In this document: in pieces, positions 1 through 12,273 of the stretch
Position numbering within the stretch: position 1 is the stretch's first letter
How the letters are laid out: every line of letters begins with the position of its first letter
From: Nemopilema nomurai
Taxonomy: Eukaryota; Cnidaria; Scyphozoa; Rhizostomeae; Rhizostomatidae
Assembly (NCBI GenBank): GCA_003864495.1
Contig: ML133460.1
Span: forward strand, 625,561 to 689,560
Direction: 5' to 3'
Length of the DNA: 64,000 nucleotides
Translations under genes and position numbers: made by a program
The notes under the pieces: model-generated
What the model saw: only the letters and a program-made list of their open reading frames with translations
What the model was told of the DNA's origin: nothing
Databases searched by the model: none

Positions 1-3000
1 TTCAAAGACGGAAGCAATTCAGTTTATAAACTAGAGAATAACTATTACATTCCAGTTATTTTTAAGGAATGTAAGCGCCACGAGATTCAGATCAAGCAAT
101 TCCTGAAAGCTAAGAAAACGTAAGTACTTTTGTTTCGTCAAATATATTTTTGTTTGAAAAATGGAGTGGCTCCAAAATGAGCGCTTCCAAATGGAACGGC
201 TCAAAACACCCCATGCGGGCTCGCAATTACACGAAAATGGTTTAATTGTTTCAAAAGGCTCCAGAAATTGCTACAATGGAGGAGAAATTTTTTTATATTC
301 ATCAAAGTTGGCGCCGATTCACCAAACCGCATTATCGTTCATTAATTTGCTATCAGTTATTTTATCATATTTTTTATATTTTATTTTATCATGATAAATA
401 TTTTCATGCATTTAGCCCAATGTGAAATATAACCAATCGTCGACGGGTTAGTTTGTCTAGCATTTGGCGGATGGCATCAATGCATGCAAAGGAGTCATCT
501 TCAACTAGCCTCTACTCCAAATCAAAAATTATCCTCGCTTTTCATCCGTTTTCTTTCGGCACGGGTGCCGAACAGGACAATCCAATTGAACCAACTTTGT
601 AACAGAGTTAATAGAGCATGCATAGAAGTTCCGAATGGGAATGTTTTAACAGTTCTTATATAAACGCAAGGCCCACCCTCACTAGCTTTGGAATAGTTCA
701 AGATGGGGCGGTTCTGTTTGGCCTCAGTGTAAACGGGGTCGTACTGGCCACTTGCGCACGTGAATTGTGATAAACATCCTGTGGAAGCCGAAGCTAGGCC
801 AAAAGATAGACGACTTTATTGGCTTTTGCATTTTCTGCTTGCACAGTGCCATCTCTCTCAAGATGCAGACTTTTTGTTTCAGCTACACGGTAGTGTTGAC
901 TTTCAAGATCGGTAAACGGGTTTCGACCACGAGCAGAACCGTGACGGTAACGACGAAATATCGGCCTTTGGTTTACTTCTACAACTCAAAAGAGATGAAG
1001 AATGTTCCTACTTCTCAAGCAGTTTACATCAAGGCTAAAATCAATGTCAAGAATGTTGGGGGAAATATTTGTTACAAGTGGAGCTGCCAAGGTATGGGCA
1101 CGAAGTCACCTATACCTTCGTTGCCGAATGTTTCCTATAATCTCATTTCTTCATGTTCTGGCCTAGTATTTCTCGAGGCATCAATTAAAAAGCAGGATAC
1201 GTTCAAACTTTGTTTTGAATCAAAGAAATAGCAGGAACCTTCAAGATATCTTCTAACATTCTAACATAACTGAGGAAACAACAGCTTCGAAAGGTATGCA
1301 TACAAACAGTGGTTAAAAGATGAGGATGAATTGTTTTGCAATTGCTTTTTTAGGATGTCCTGACTTTAACTTGGAGAAGGCCTTGATGAAGGGCAGCGTT
1401 ACCACTAGGTTCGTTGAGCGCAAATCAAATAATAAGAAAAATACAATCATGGGAACACTGAACCTCGCCGCTAACAAATTAACGCCGGGAGCGACATTCA
1501 ACTTCAATCTTACAGCGTGCAGCCAGGATTGTAACAGTGGGGATTGTGGCTCAGCTGTCCAAGTCATCACAACTAACACACCACCCTCATCATGTAGGTT
1601 TTTGGCTCGCCATTCATAGAACATTTTTTCAGATAATTGATTTTTCGTTATTAAATATAAGACAAAGTATCGTGATCCTGAATTAAAGCGCCAATAGTAC
1701 GGCACTGAAAAATTGTACTGGATACTGATATTAGTGTTTAGGGCTTGCCTCTTTTCACATGCCCTGCCGCCCCCATCCTTTCTTGCGCTTGCCCACTGGT
1801 CTCACTTTCCCTCATGTCTCCTCAATATCTTCAGGTTAAATGAAGTTACGTTACTAGTACATCATCCAGCGTTGAACTGTTTCTTTTTCCTGTCAAGGTG
1901 TCCTTTCTGTAAGCCCCAGTTCTGGTGTCGCCCTTCAAACACTCTTCACCTTCGAAGTGACGGGCTGTAATGATAACGAGGAGGACCTGCCACTGAAGTA
2001 CTCCTTTGGATGCAACGACGGCAATGGCAACCCGATAGAACTTGACGTTCTTGGAGAGCAGAGTGTTCTAACAGACAAGAAGCTTCCCCCAGGTAATACT
2101 GCTTTGTTAAAGTAAACTCAACGTATCCTCGCCCTGAAGGCTTCCTTACTAACAGGACTTGCTGATATCTCAGGTCACGTTCCCGCTGCCCTGATGCGCC
2201 TCCGTTTTGCCGTTGATACGTAACATAAACACGGCGAGGTTCCATCTTAGAAGCTCAAAAGAGACTTGCCTCTCTATAGGGCCTATCTGGTTTTACGGAC
2301 ATTTTCACCATCATCAATATCAACAATATTTTGGTAATCCGACCGCTTTTCCTTCTATATCTGATCGTTCTATGTAAGTGACAGGTATCTTTGCCTACCT
2401 CACAGTGTGGATACAAACTGTTGTTAGTTGGAACAGGTGGTGTTCCTAAGACAAGGTCTTATACTGCGCAAAGCATCATATGGGCTGCTTGACAAGACAA
2501 ATTTAATGTCCCTCGGCCTAAATGTCTCTAGCTGTCTTCCCCTTTTGCCAAAGAGAGGCACTTGCAAGTAAGTTGCCCATGGGAGATGCCTCTTTTGCTA
2601 ATCGAGATTTCAATTAATTCTAGGAACACTCACAATACACGTTACTGTTGAGGACCAACATGGCGAAAAAGTGAAGCTAACTAAAACTGTTGTGGTCAGC
2701 AACCGAGTGGTAACCACCGCAGAGGTTTCAACTGAAGTTGACAAGTTTGCAACTACTGCCAGCACCGATATCTTTGGCGCTACATGTGAGATGCTTCTGA
2801 TAATCTCTCCGTATCGCTCGTCGCTTCCATAGTCCTTTTTTATTATCGAACTTTTGGATTTTAATCACCTGCATTCTAGGCCAACCGTGTTTCTTAAAGA
2901 ATTGTGTTGCTTACATTGCTTTAGCCGCGTTAATTGAGCGTCCTTTGTTATTGTTTTTATTTACCAGTTAATATGGTCATCACGCTTGAAACGAACAAGC

Positions 3001-6000
3001 CCGCTACCAAGGAGGAGACCGAAAAGAAACAGCAAGCGACAGAAGCTACTCTCACAGTGGTAAGAGGAAGCACATACTATTTAAGAGCGTTAGCTCTCGG
3101 ACCTTCATGCTCAATCCTCATACCCAACTGTCTTGCCTTGCTTGTCAAAATTTCTGGCACTTGCCTGCATATGCCGTGACTCATCGTGCTCTCGGCTGGT
3201 CCTATACATCTGGCTTTAGCTGGCATTTTTGTCAGATGCTCTTTTTTTCAAACGACGACGTGTAATAGATAATAATGATGAAGATACCGAAATTGCTTTT
3301 AAATGAAGGTGGCAATTTGGGCCCCGACTTCCAATCAGTTTTCTTTCCTTCATTCCAGCTGTCTTGAAACTCATCGAGAGAATGTTTGCTTTTTTAGATT
3401 GAACAGAATGTTGTTCAGTGCATCACAAAGGTGCAGAAGATGAGCATTGTAAAGTCAGTTACAGTGATCTTTGTTAGTACGCCCAGCGTGACTTCGGCCA
3501 TGATTAGGAAAGCTTCGGATATTTTCGTTTCGTTTGTGGCGGCAATAACAAATTCCCGTAAGAGAAGATCAGCATCTCCAACAGTGGTCACTCCATACAC
3601 CACATCAGAGGTACGCGAATGATTATGCTAGTAAGGCACTGGTAGGAAAATAGGCCTAAGCTTTGCATCTCATCACTAGGAGATTTCTGAGTTGCCTTTT
3701 GACCGGGGCAAACCGTAGCGAGGTCACTGGAGGGGACGGTTAATGCAATTCCTTGAAGGTCAAGTATTCTTTAAAGAAGTGCAACACGGGATCAATATTA
3801 ACTTTCTTTAAGGAAGGGGGCAATGGTGTAGCTACCTTGACTTTGGTTGATGCTATATCCTAATGTAATGAAAGATTAGATAGAATTGTCGAAGACAGAC
3901 AAATTAAATGTTTCTTGATAACAGGGGGCTTTATTAGACCACATTCGCTATTAAATGCAATCTTCAGGGTACAACATCCAGTTTTTTGGAGCTTTTTAAG
4001 ATAACTTACTAAAATCAATTTCCTTTTGTAATTGGTAACAGATAATGTCAAGCATGATTCAACATTTTTCTCAAGGACCTTTTTGTATAGTTAGACTTTC
4101 CTTGCACCCCCCCCCCCCCCCTCTTTTTCTTCATTGGCCCTTTATCCTAAACTTCCTTATGTATGATACCCGAAAAAGTCTCTTAATGTCTCTTGCTTGC
4201 ATTTCTTCCAGGCGGAGACATACCTGAAGCCATTCGCAGCCCTGGACCCTAGCCAGACAGACGCAGAGACTCTGACTGCCAAAAGCAACTTGCTGCTCCT
4301 AATCCCGACCTTGCTCAAAGGATTGTGCCGCAGCTCGCTGTTTAACTCAGCCGCATTGGTGGCCAAAACCGCAGCCGCCGTTCTTCAGAGCACCAAGGTC
4401 AGTTTCAGCCTGGAGGGCCAGAACGAGATCCAGCTGGGGTGCAGCGACTGCTCCAATCTGATCAACAACGCCTCTTTCTTGCTGCTAGGACAGACCCTTC
4501 AGGATCGCTACTCCGAATACGTTTGCAATCCAAGCGCGGAAAACTGCACGGGCGCCTGCATTGCTTCGGCTCAGGTTTGTATGCTCATGCTACCGTGTCT
4601 ACGCTGCGTCTGACGTCAAAATAGCGCAAGACCTACCCAGGATTGACCGCGGTTCTTTAGGCCTGTTTTGCATTCCCACTGGCAGATTACTTACAAACAC
4701 TAAACCGCATGCTTTTGCACTATTCTGGGAATGGCGTTGAACATTCTGATCGGTCAACTCTTATTTGATGTGTCTTCTTAAACGTCTTTACAAACTAGCT
4801 GCTTCTTATAAAATATTCCATTATTGCGCCTGATAAGAACTTTGCAGTTAATGTTTTTCGCCTTCATTTGAGTAATTCCAAAAGTTATTGTTTTAATCAC
4901 GATCCTTTTCTTTCCGTCTGGCAACACAATTAATGCCGTAAGGCTCTGATCTACTTCGTTCATATAAAATACGTCTGCAAATAAGCGCAGCAAGTTTACG
5001 GCGATGTCCTTTCGATTTAGATGCCGCAAGACTTTTTGTCGTATCCGCTCGTGGCGAAACGGCTCAGTTCGGTCGTGCTCATTCAATTGTGGAACCCCGA
5101 CGAGACGTACGCGTCAGAACAGTTCGTTGTCACTAACCTTGCAAGCCCCATGGTCGTCAGGATTCCACTCAACGTGACGACATCGGCTACATACGTGGTA
5201 GGTCTCTATAGAGAGATGAATCCTTGCCTTCGCCTGCTTGCTTTGCGTGTTTTCTTTGGGCACAGTTCTTGATTCTTTCGCTAAGGCCTTGTTTTTACTA
5301 TATTTGAGTAATTTATCACGTTTTATGTTTGGCAAGCATCATTTGCATAGCTAGCAATGGATCTTCATTGTATTTTACAATGCAGGACGTGCTTATCATT
5401 AAATCGTTAAGCTATTGATGGTGATTAGGTGATTAGGTGATTGGGTGATTAAGTGGGTCATCAAGAGAATCAAGCCAATCAGCTTTTTTATGGTAGGTAA
5501 GAGTGTCTTTTTGGCGATCAAATTTCATAAACATGATGCTTTGAAGGATTTTTTTTACAATTCTTTGTTGAATGCTTTTAAAGTCAGTACTAAAGCATTT
5601 TCAAAATTGCAGTGCAAACTGTGGGATCCAGTGTCGAAATCGTGGGTTGAAGATGGCGCGAAGGTTGTCTCGCAAACTTTGGTAACTGTCAACATTACCA
5701 AGTACATTTCGTGTGCCATCAATCGAACAGGCTACGTCACCATATTTGAAGGGCCCGCATTGCGTACGTATTACTGTGGCTACAGCGCAGGCTTTCCTTA
5801 TTCATTATCTGCTCTTATCAACGCTCAAACTGTCGACAATTAATGTACAATTATCGATATTAATAGTGCAATTGTAGATAAACTGTGTTGTGCATGTTTT
5901 TAGTCGTTCACTGTTATCATATTTTCTTGTCCATTTATATTCAACTCATCGTTTCTATAGCGACAACAGCTCCACCTTCAACCGCATCAACAACCACGCA

Positions 6001-7585
6001 ATCGACAGTTGGAAAGCCAAGAATCAAGTGCCAGTTCTCCTTCGCAGTCACGTGCGCCAACTACTACAATTCATCGACAAAAGCGCTGTTCGAGAAATCA
6101 GTCAAGTCGGAATGTGCGAAGAAAATGAACGTACCAGAGTGGGCATTGGATAATTTCAGCGCACGATGTGGCAGTATAATAATAGCATTTGACGTCGTTG
6201 TGGTGGCCCCGGGTGCTACGCTGGCATCAGTCAATGCCTCCGTGCATCTATTGAAGGTATGCACCATCAACATGAATAATATCAAGCTATGTAATATATG
6301 GAGTCATTGCATCTCGTGTTCTCTTCAATGTTCACATTTTTGTAGTTTATGATAGCAATTCGTCTGCCATGATAGTAAGCAGTTTGTTGAAATGTCCTTA
6401 GTAGCCATTTTTGCCAGTATAGAGCAAAGAACTGTATAGTTGACTTCATCTTGTATGCAGCATTTTCAATTGGCATTATTTCTAAACATTCCACAAACAT
6501 TCCTTCTAGACCCTTGTTGAGAATGGCACGCTAAGCATCAGAATCTACGATGGCCGGACTATCACAGCCAGCAGGTCCGGCTTCATTATAACATACCCGA
6601 CCACAACCGGGCCGCCAACAACCCCAACCAAAAAGGTCATTCCGAAGAAAGAAGACAAGGGCTTGTCCGGAGGAGCAATTGCTGGCATTGTCATTGCCGT
6701 TCTTGTTGTTGTTGCGCTGGCTGCCGGTTTGGTCTACTACTTCAACATTCGAAAGCACACGAAACAGGACCCGACTGTGGATCCGAACCAGAATGCCGTG
6801 GAGTTGAGTATGAAGCAAGGTAAGGAAACTGCCTTTAAGTCCGGCTAGTGCTGCGTTTATCTAAGAACATAGAGGCATCGAAGAAACACAATGGCCAGTT
6901 ATGATAATGGTGCAACAAAATTTGGAGTAACAATCTTGTTGCAACGAAATTGCCAGTAACGATCATGTTGCGTCGAAATGGGTACTTACAATCTTGTTGC
7001 AACGAAATAGTCTCTTACGATCTTGTTGCGGCGAAATTGGTACTTACAATCTTGTTGCAACGAAATTGCCAGTAGCGAGCATGTTGCGTCGAAATTGGTA
7101 CTTACAATCTTATTGCAACGAAATTGCCAGTAGCGATCTTGTTGCGACGAAATTTCCAGTTACGGTGTTATTTGTTATGTACTTAAATCCATTTATTCTC
7201 CATCAAACAATTATCTATCCTCTTCAAAACCAATATCCACTTCTTGGAAGGACCTATTGTTGGCAACAACATAAACATGACCTAGTGCTCTGCTAGTAAA
7301 CCGATAGCTGATTACATTTAGTCAAGGAAGGGTACATCTAGCTTTCTTGCTTTGATAAAATTGTCTGAATTCATGGCCACAGTTTTTGCTTGGCTCGAAC
7401 AAACGTTTATGCCCAGGTTGCAAGTATCAACCATTCGGTGTTGTTTACCATGTGCTTGTGATTTTCTTACTGGTCGTTATCTCTTCTGCGCTGGTGGCTT
7501 GGCAAAATCTACTTCTTGGCACAAGTAAAATCTTATGCACTTCGTTCTAGGATCTACGAATCCCGGCTATCAAGAATCGGTATGA
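1..7585 (+). CDS. REJ-domain single-pass membrane protein (5' end outside window)
   Basis: Exons by splice signals and phase: 1-119, 883-1091, 1354-1593, 1898-2092, 2624-2785, 2968-3059, 3398-3610, 4212-4574, 5021-5197, 5613-5763, 5961-6256, 6510-6819, 7551-7585; they join in frame to 853 aa plus stop. Residues about 1-590 resemble the receptor-for-egg-jelly (REJ) module of polycystin-1 and sea-urchin REJ proteins: ICYKWSC in exon 2, then VSPSSGVALQTLFTF and a PLKYSF-like segment in exon 4. Residues about 591-640 (CKLWDPVSKSW ... ISCAINRTGY) look like a degenerate GPS motif without a clear HL/T cleavage site. A Thr/Pro-rich stalk precedes one transmembrane helix (about 792-817), followed by a short tail ending NPGYQESV. 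There is no polycystin channel domain, so the layout resembles sea-urchin REJ1 rather than PKD1. REJ proteins act in gamete recognition or as surface receptors; the ligand here is unknown. N-terminal domains may lie upstream. Confidence 0.8.
4107..4121. repeat. Poly-C tract
   Basis: Fifteen consecutive C residues lie in the intron about 90 bp before the exon at 4212 of the REJ-domain gene. It is a simple homopolymer, possibly length-variable, with no further function visible. Confidence 0.85.
6933..7164. repeat. 29-bp minisatellite, eight units
   Basis: Eight consecutive 29-bp units lie in the last intron of the REJ-domain gene. Each begins with ATC(A/T)TGTTGC or a close variant, continues with a CGAAAT core, and ends TTACA, TTACG, GTAACG or GTAGCG. 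Two flavours roughly alternate (CAACGAAATTGCCAG and CGTCGAAAT-GGTACT types), suggesting that a 58-bp dimer was amplified. A partial unit precedes position 6933. Confidence 0.85.
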
Positions 7586-7663
7586 GATGTCAGTGGTCGC
7601 AAGGGGAACACAAATTCAACGCTCTGAGCTTCACAACGGGGGGTTTTTACCGAACCTTTTGTA

Positions 7664-7669
7664 AATAAA
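7664..7669 (+). other. Polyadenylation signal AATAAA of the REJ-domain gene
   Basis: AATAAA lies 79 bp after the stop codon at 7583-7585, supporting the short last exon as the true 3' end. Confidence 0.6.
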
Positions 7670-10080
7670 AACGCAGTCATTTAACTTGCTTAACCCAAAT
7701 GGCCATCTTTGAAACGAGGCTGTAATTTAGCGGTGAAACGAAGTTGTAATATAGAACATCCCCTTAACAACAAGATTATTTACTAGCAAAGCAAGTTCTA
7801 CTTGGCTTTGAAGTCGAGCGTGCAAAGCAACAGCCTTGGAGACTTCAAGGTTGATGGGCAGCCGATAAACTATCGACTTCGATCCTGCCAAAGATACTGA
7901 AAGTTAAATATCCGAAATCTCAAACCTTTTTCAGAGTTAATTAGACATACTCAGTAATGCGCTTAGCATTTGTCTGTCAATAAGAATGCACACCATTTTG
8001 TCGTCTTTTTGACTTACGTTGCCATTTGGGGAACTCACGCCATGTACATAGAAGCATTGCCTAATCTGTACCTATTGGATGCTGCACATCACTGATTTAT
8101 GTAGACGCCAAAACATCTGTTTTGAAGACGTGAACTTATTGTAACACGAGTGAGCCCAGTGTCGTGGGGAAATGAGCCCGCTCAGAGTAGCAGCAGTTTG
8201 CCAGTCTAATTGAACCACGCCAGCCAACTTAAGGCGAAGATCTTTTTTAGATGAAGATCTCTCTAGTATAGGCAGACGATTTTGACACCATTGTTGGTTC
8301 TTTGCATGTGAGGTCATTAGACTGGCAATCTTTTTTAGCATTTTCTAATACGCAAAGTATGCAGCTAGAAGTCGGCGAAATATTAGAAAACTGTGATCTA
8401 TTAGTTTTTATGCATTGCTAAGGTTTATTGAACATCCATCCACAGACATCTATCCTTTCGTTTTGTTTTTGGCTTTTAGAAATATTTGTTTTTCTCGTTC
8501 TTCCACTTTCAAGACGTACATATAACGAGAGATTTTTGTGAAGTATTCTTAACTTGGTAGAAAACGTCAAGCTATTTGCTTAAAAAAAGTGATTGTTTAA
8601 GTTATAGTATTCTGCTTATAAGTTGTTTGTAGGTTTTCCATCCGACATGTACTACAAGTTTAACTGTGATATGAAATACGAATGTAATCAACTAAGTAGC
8701 TTGTCCATCTCAAAAACCCGTCAAAAACACATTTTAAAATAAAAATGTCCAAAAACATTTTCTCGAAAGCCCCTCTTGAAACTACTTTCCTTGTATGCCT
8801 TGCATGTTCTCTCTTAAGCGCACGTGACTGAATCAAGCGTTGTTAGTAAGAAGTAAGCGAGCAAATAAATTATGACTTCGTTATGCAAAAGCTTTTAATC
8901 TAAAAGCATGCTACTTTAACGCAACTTTGCTTCTTACTGTTGTATATGAGATGAAAGACAAACATTTTAGCTGGGATAAAGAGGGATAAATATTTCTGAT
9001 GTAAACATAATGCTCTTTGCAAACCACCCAAGGCACTTTTACAACGTGATTAACAAATGTAGTTTTTCTAACCCATTATTGCCAGAGTTTCAAAAACTTG
9101 TATTGGCGAAAAGGCTTTGTTATTAACGGGAGTGTAATAAATCAGTGTTATTTTTCTTTCCTCTCTTCCTTGAAATTTCTTTTGATGTTTCTGAAACATT
9201 CTGATGTTTCGATTTGCATTAGGGTTAAAATGGATGCCCTTCCATCTTTTTGATAAACTGCTTGATAATTGCTCAATGTTTAATTAGCAATGCATTATGC
9301 ATATACTTCAAAGGCTGTCTCAATTCTAAAAGCTATGGAAAAAGTTGTGAGATCAATTTCGTTCCTTTGGGGCAATGTAATCTCTTGACGAAAGTCGCTC
9401 TGGCGCAGCAATTCATCTTATACAAAAATAGTCAATTTCTATATAGTTATGTATTGTAAAGAGCTCTCTCAACAGAGCCAATGAAGAATGCTTGTTGCCA
9501 TTGAAATCAAATATTTTTACCAAGGCAATTTCTAAAGGTGTCATGGAAAATTGCCAAACTCTTCCCATGTGTATTCAAAGCTGATAAAGAATGTTATTAT
9601 TTTGTTTAAAGGGATTCTTGAAAGCTCATTGGGGGTATAAAATTGATTCGTTGTTGTGAGTGACGGAAAGTCAATAACACGTTTGAAGTGAATAACGTAA
9701 CAAGAAAATGAATGATAATTACGGAGAGGAAGAAAGCAAAAACGAGTAACCTTGATTGTCGTTTAGAAGTGCTGTAAGGAATGCTGAGAAATTTCTTCAT
9801 GTATAAACAGTAATGCGGGCTGGTGCTTTTAGGATCACCATTCTTTTTTAGGGTTACCTGGGTATTGGAAGATTCCATACGTTTAATTAGCAGACTCGCA
9901 ATTTAATTACCGTACACGCTCTATTAAACCCCTGGGGGCTTTTTTTAATTTTTGGGGTCCTAGAGGGGGGCTTGATAGAGGGGTGGGCTTATTGGAGAAA
10001 GGGGGATTATTTCAAAAACCAAGATCAAGGATATGAAAATGATTTCAATCAGCTAAATTTCGCAAATATTTCAGACTAAA
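7670..10080. other. Intergenic, no gene seen
   Basis: No exon-like coding segment with flanking splice signals is recognisable on either strand. The open frames are short and lack family resemblance. A G-rich stretch around 9925-10010 (GGGGGCTTGATAGAGGGG-like) looks like low-complexity or dispersed repeat DNA. Confidence 0.5.
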
Positions 10081-10090
10081 TTCTGCAACT

Positions 10091-10519
10091 TTCGCTAGAG
10101 GATATCATATTTACAAGAAGGTTTGGAAGCCTTATGTTGGAGAAACATTCTTTTGCCATCAAAACGAAAGGGAAAAAGCAAAAATTTAAGACGACTACGC
10201 TTTCGGCATATATGCCAATGGTGATGAAGGGTGTCACGAACAGCTAAAGGGTCATTTACAAGTAAGGATTGATAATGGAACTGTCATTTTGCTTTGTAAA
10301 TTTCTAAATCGTCAAGGCTGCAATCTCAGATTCTCACCAACAGGAGCAAGAATGCTTGAAAGTGGTTTGGTTGTTCCAGGAACTTACACTGCACTATGTG
10401 GTACTCAAGGGCTGCTAGAGACGTTGAAGACAGAACTGGACGAGAAAATTTTGACTGTCAAAAACATGAAATTAGAAGCTAGCAATGTTATGACAAAATA
10501 CATCATGAGCTATCACTAA
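10091..10519 (+). pseudogene. Decayed HIRAN-like coding fragment
   Basis: One frame reads from TTC at 10091 through RGYHIYKKVWKPYVGETF, meets a TAA stop at 10187-10189, then continues in the same frame (DDYAFGIYANGD ... GTVILLCKFLNRQGCNLRF) to a stop at 10517-10519. The pattern GYHxYxxVWxPxxGE followed by a D-x-YA strand and a later R-x-G-C segment resembles HIRAN-like domains that I associate with multicopy genes in cnidarians. That assignment is from memory of the pattern and is uncertain. The in-frame stop and missing canonical start suggest a relic; a sequencing error at one base or a lineage-specific readthrough is possible. The segment at 10626-10826 is also open but not recognisable. 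Confidence 0.35.
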
Positions 10520-10983
10520 ATCATTGATGGCTTTATCGATTTAGCTTTTGAATATGACGAATAATCTCTAATCCAAAGCAGCTTTTATATACGGGCGCTG
10601 TTAAAGTTCCAAGCAATTTTCAGAGGTGAACGTTTTTTTCCTTGACATAAGCAAAGATAATGTCATTGTGGACCCTGCATTTTATTCTATTAAGTTTGGA
10701 GTTGATTTTTATTACAAATCACCGTGCACTGAAGTTTTTGATAAGACCAATTTACCTTTTGCTTCTGCTAAAGAGATCCCAACAAGCATATTGACCAGCA
10801 AATGTTTGTTCCTTATCAACACTTGAAAAACAAGCCCTCCTTTCGATCAAAACGTCCTTGAGTTTCAAAGAGTCATTTTCCTCTTTCTTTAAAGTTAATT
10901 TTTAGCCTAGATGTACCGATTTGATATTTCTGTGGAAATAGTCACCGTCCTAAACTAAAAAAGTATGACGCATGTGTCATCTA

Positions 10984-11377
10984 CACTACCGTTCAAAAAG
11001 TCTTGGGACGATTCGAAGTTTCGAAAGACGCTTATGATAAAAGCTTTAACAAACATGCATTTGATCCTCTCTTATTAAGTACGACAACTGGCTATTTCCA
11101 TGAAACTTTTATAAGACATTGTTCATGTTTGGAAGTATTTCAATTTCGCCAAATTATTTGAAAAAGATTAACCGAAAAAATTTCTAGGCCAGAAACATGA
11201 ACATGGAGGTTATCAAACGTTGTGAAATATCATACGAGATTTTACTGCGTTATTTAGACCATTTTAAAGGATAATAGGAGGGTTTCAAAAGATACATTTT
11301 TTGATCGCCTTAAATTGTTTTCATTCGCCAGAAGATTCGAAACTTCGAATCGTCTCAAGACTTTTTGAACGGTAGTA
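10984..11377. mobile_element. Tc1/mariner-type MITE
   Basis: The left end (CACTACCGTTCAAAAAGTCT, continuing GGGACGATTCGAAGTTTCGAA) and right end are near-perfect inverted repeats of about 40 bp, differing at about two positions, and the 394-bp element is flanked by TA dinucleotides (10982-10983 and 11378-11379), the mariner target duplication. The termini match the CACTACCGTTCAAAA style common in Tc1/mariner elements. No transposase frame is present, so it is non-autonomous. Confidence 0.85.
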
Positions 11378-11379
11378 TA

Positions 11380-12186
11380 CCTTGCAAAATGGACTCATTT
11401 ATCTGGTCAAAAGACTTGTTTCCATGAAAGCTGATAAAAATGTTGGCAAGTGCCAGTCCCAGAGAGCTACACATTGTGACTCCATCAATTTGTTTGTACA
11501 GAAGTTGCCATAACTTAATTCCAATCCTCGATTAGCAGTTTGCATAAGTTCTTTGAAGACGTCCCCGAGGGATGCTAGTTGAATAAAGACCGCCACGGTA
11601 CAAAGCATCAATGCAAATCCCAATGGGCTTGTCTAGGGGCAAGTTGGTAAACAAGCTGTTGATGTTGCTGAAGGATCACATAATGCAGTGACAGATTCAA
11701 ACTCAAATTTTTGATTTGTCCGCTTCTTAAGTGTCCATTTATGCATGACGTCATTCTCATCTTCGATTTGAGGCTATTGTCTTTCCGAAGCTAGTTTATC
11801 TTGTTTATCTGTAAATCGGTTAGGTCAGAAGAGAGATTGGAACACCTTGCAGTGGGATTTTTTTGGGTTCTAGTCTTCTGCCCTATTGCAGTGTTTTTGT
11901 ATCAACATTCACCTGAGCTTATCAAGATTGCTCAGTCCTTCCTTCTCTACACACACTCTAAACTTGGCTAGCGATAGTTATGTTAGAATTCTCTTGCCGA
12001 AAATGAGCATTCTCAAGATTTTGTGTGTTCAAATTAAATCGTTATTCATACTTTGGTGAAAGCAATAGCTATAGGGAAGGGAATCCGTGTTTTTACAATC
12101 GTTTTTAGGGAAACGCTCCAAAAGATCCCATAGCAACAGGCGGTGGAGGCGCTTCTCACTTTGAGACTGTGGTGACGGAGACGAGG
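11380..12186. other. Intergenic, no gene seen
   Basis: No recognisable coding exon, RNA gene or repeat family is visible between the MITE and the DNAJA2 promoter region. Confidence 0.4.
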
Positions 12187-12232
12187 CCAATGCCCGCATT
12201 TTCGTTCTTTCTAGAAACTGACATTTCGTGAA
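12187..12232 (+). promoter_or_regulatory. Candidate DNAJA2 promoter: CCAAT box and two heat-shock-element dimers
   Basis: Upstream of the DNAJA2 start codon (12274) lie CCAAT at 12187-12191, TTCTAGAA at 12209-12216 and TTCGTGAA at 12225-12232. The last two match the inverted TTCnnGAA pair that forms the core of a heat-shock element and start 16 bp apart. Heat-shock factor control is known for many Hsp40 genes. Functional use here is inferred, as 8-bp matches can occur by chance. Confidence 0.4.
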
Positions 12233-12273
12233 GACGGTTGTTAAAGTGACATACGATAATATCGTATGCAGTC

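Noticed and set aside
161..394. Open frame MEWLQNERFQMERL...
   Set aside because: It lies in the first visible intron of the REJ-domain gene, with low-complexity composition and no splice-compatible phase.
3551..3610. A donor site CCC/GTAAGAG at about 3559 in the REJ gene
   Set aside because: It looks like a good donor, but the frame continues through RKRRSASPTVVTPYTTSE to GTACGC at 3611 and the phase matches the next exon. It may be an alternative site.
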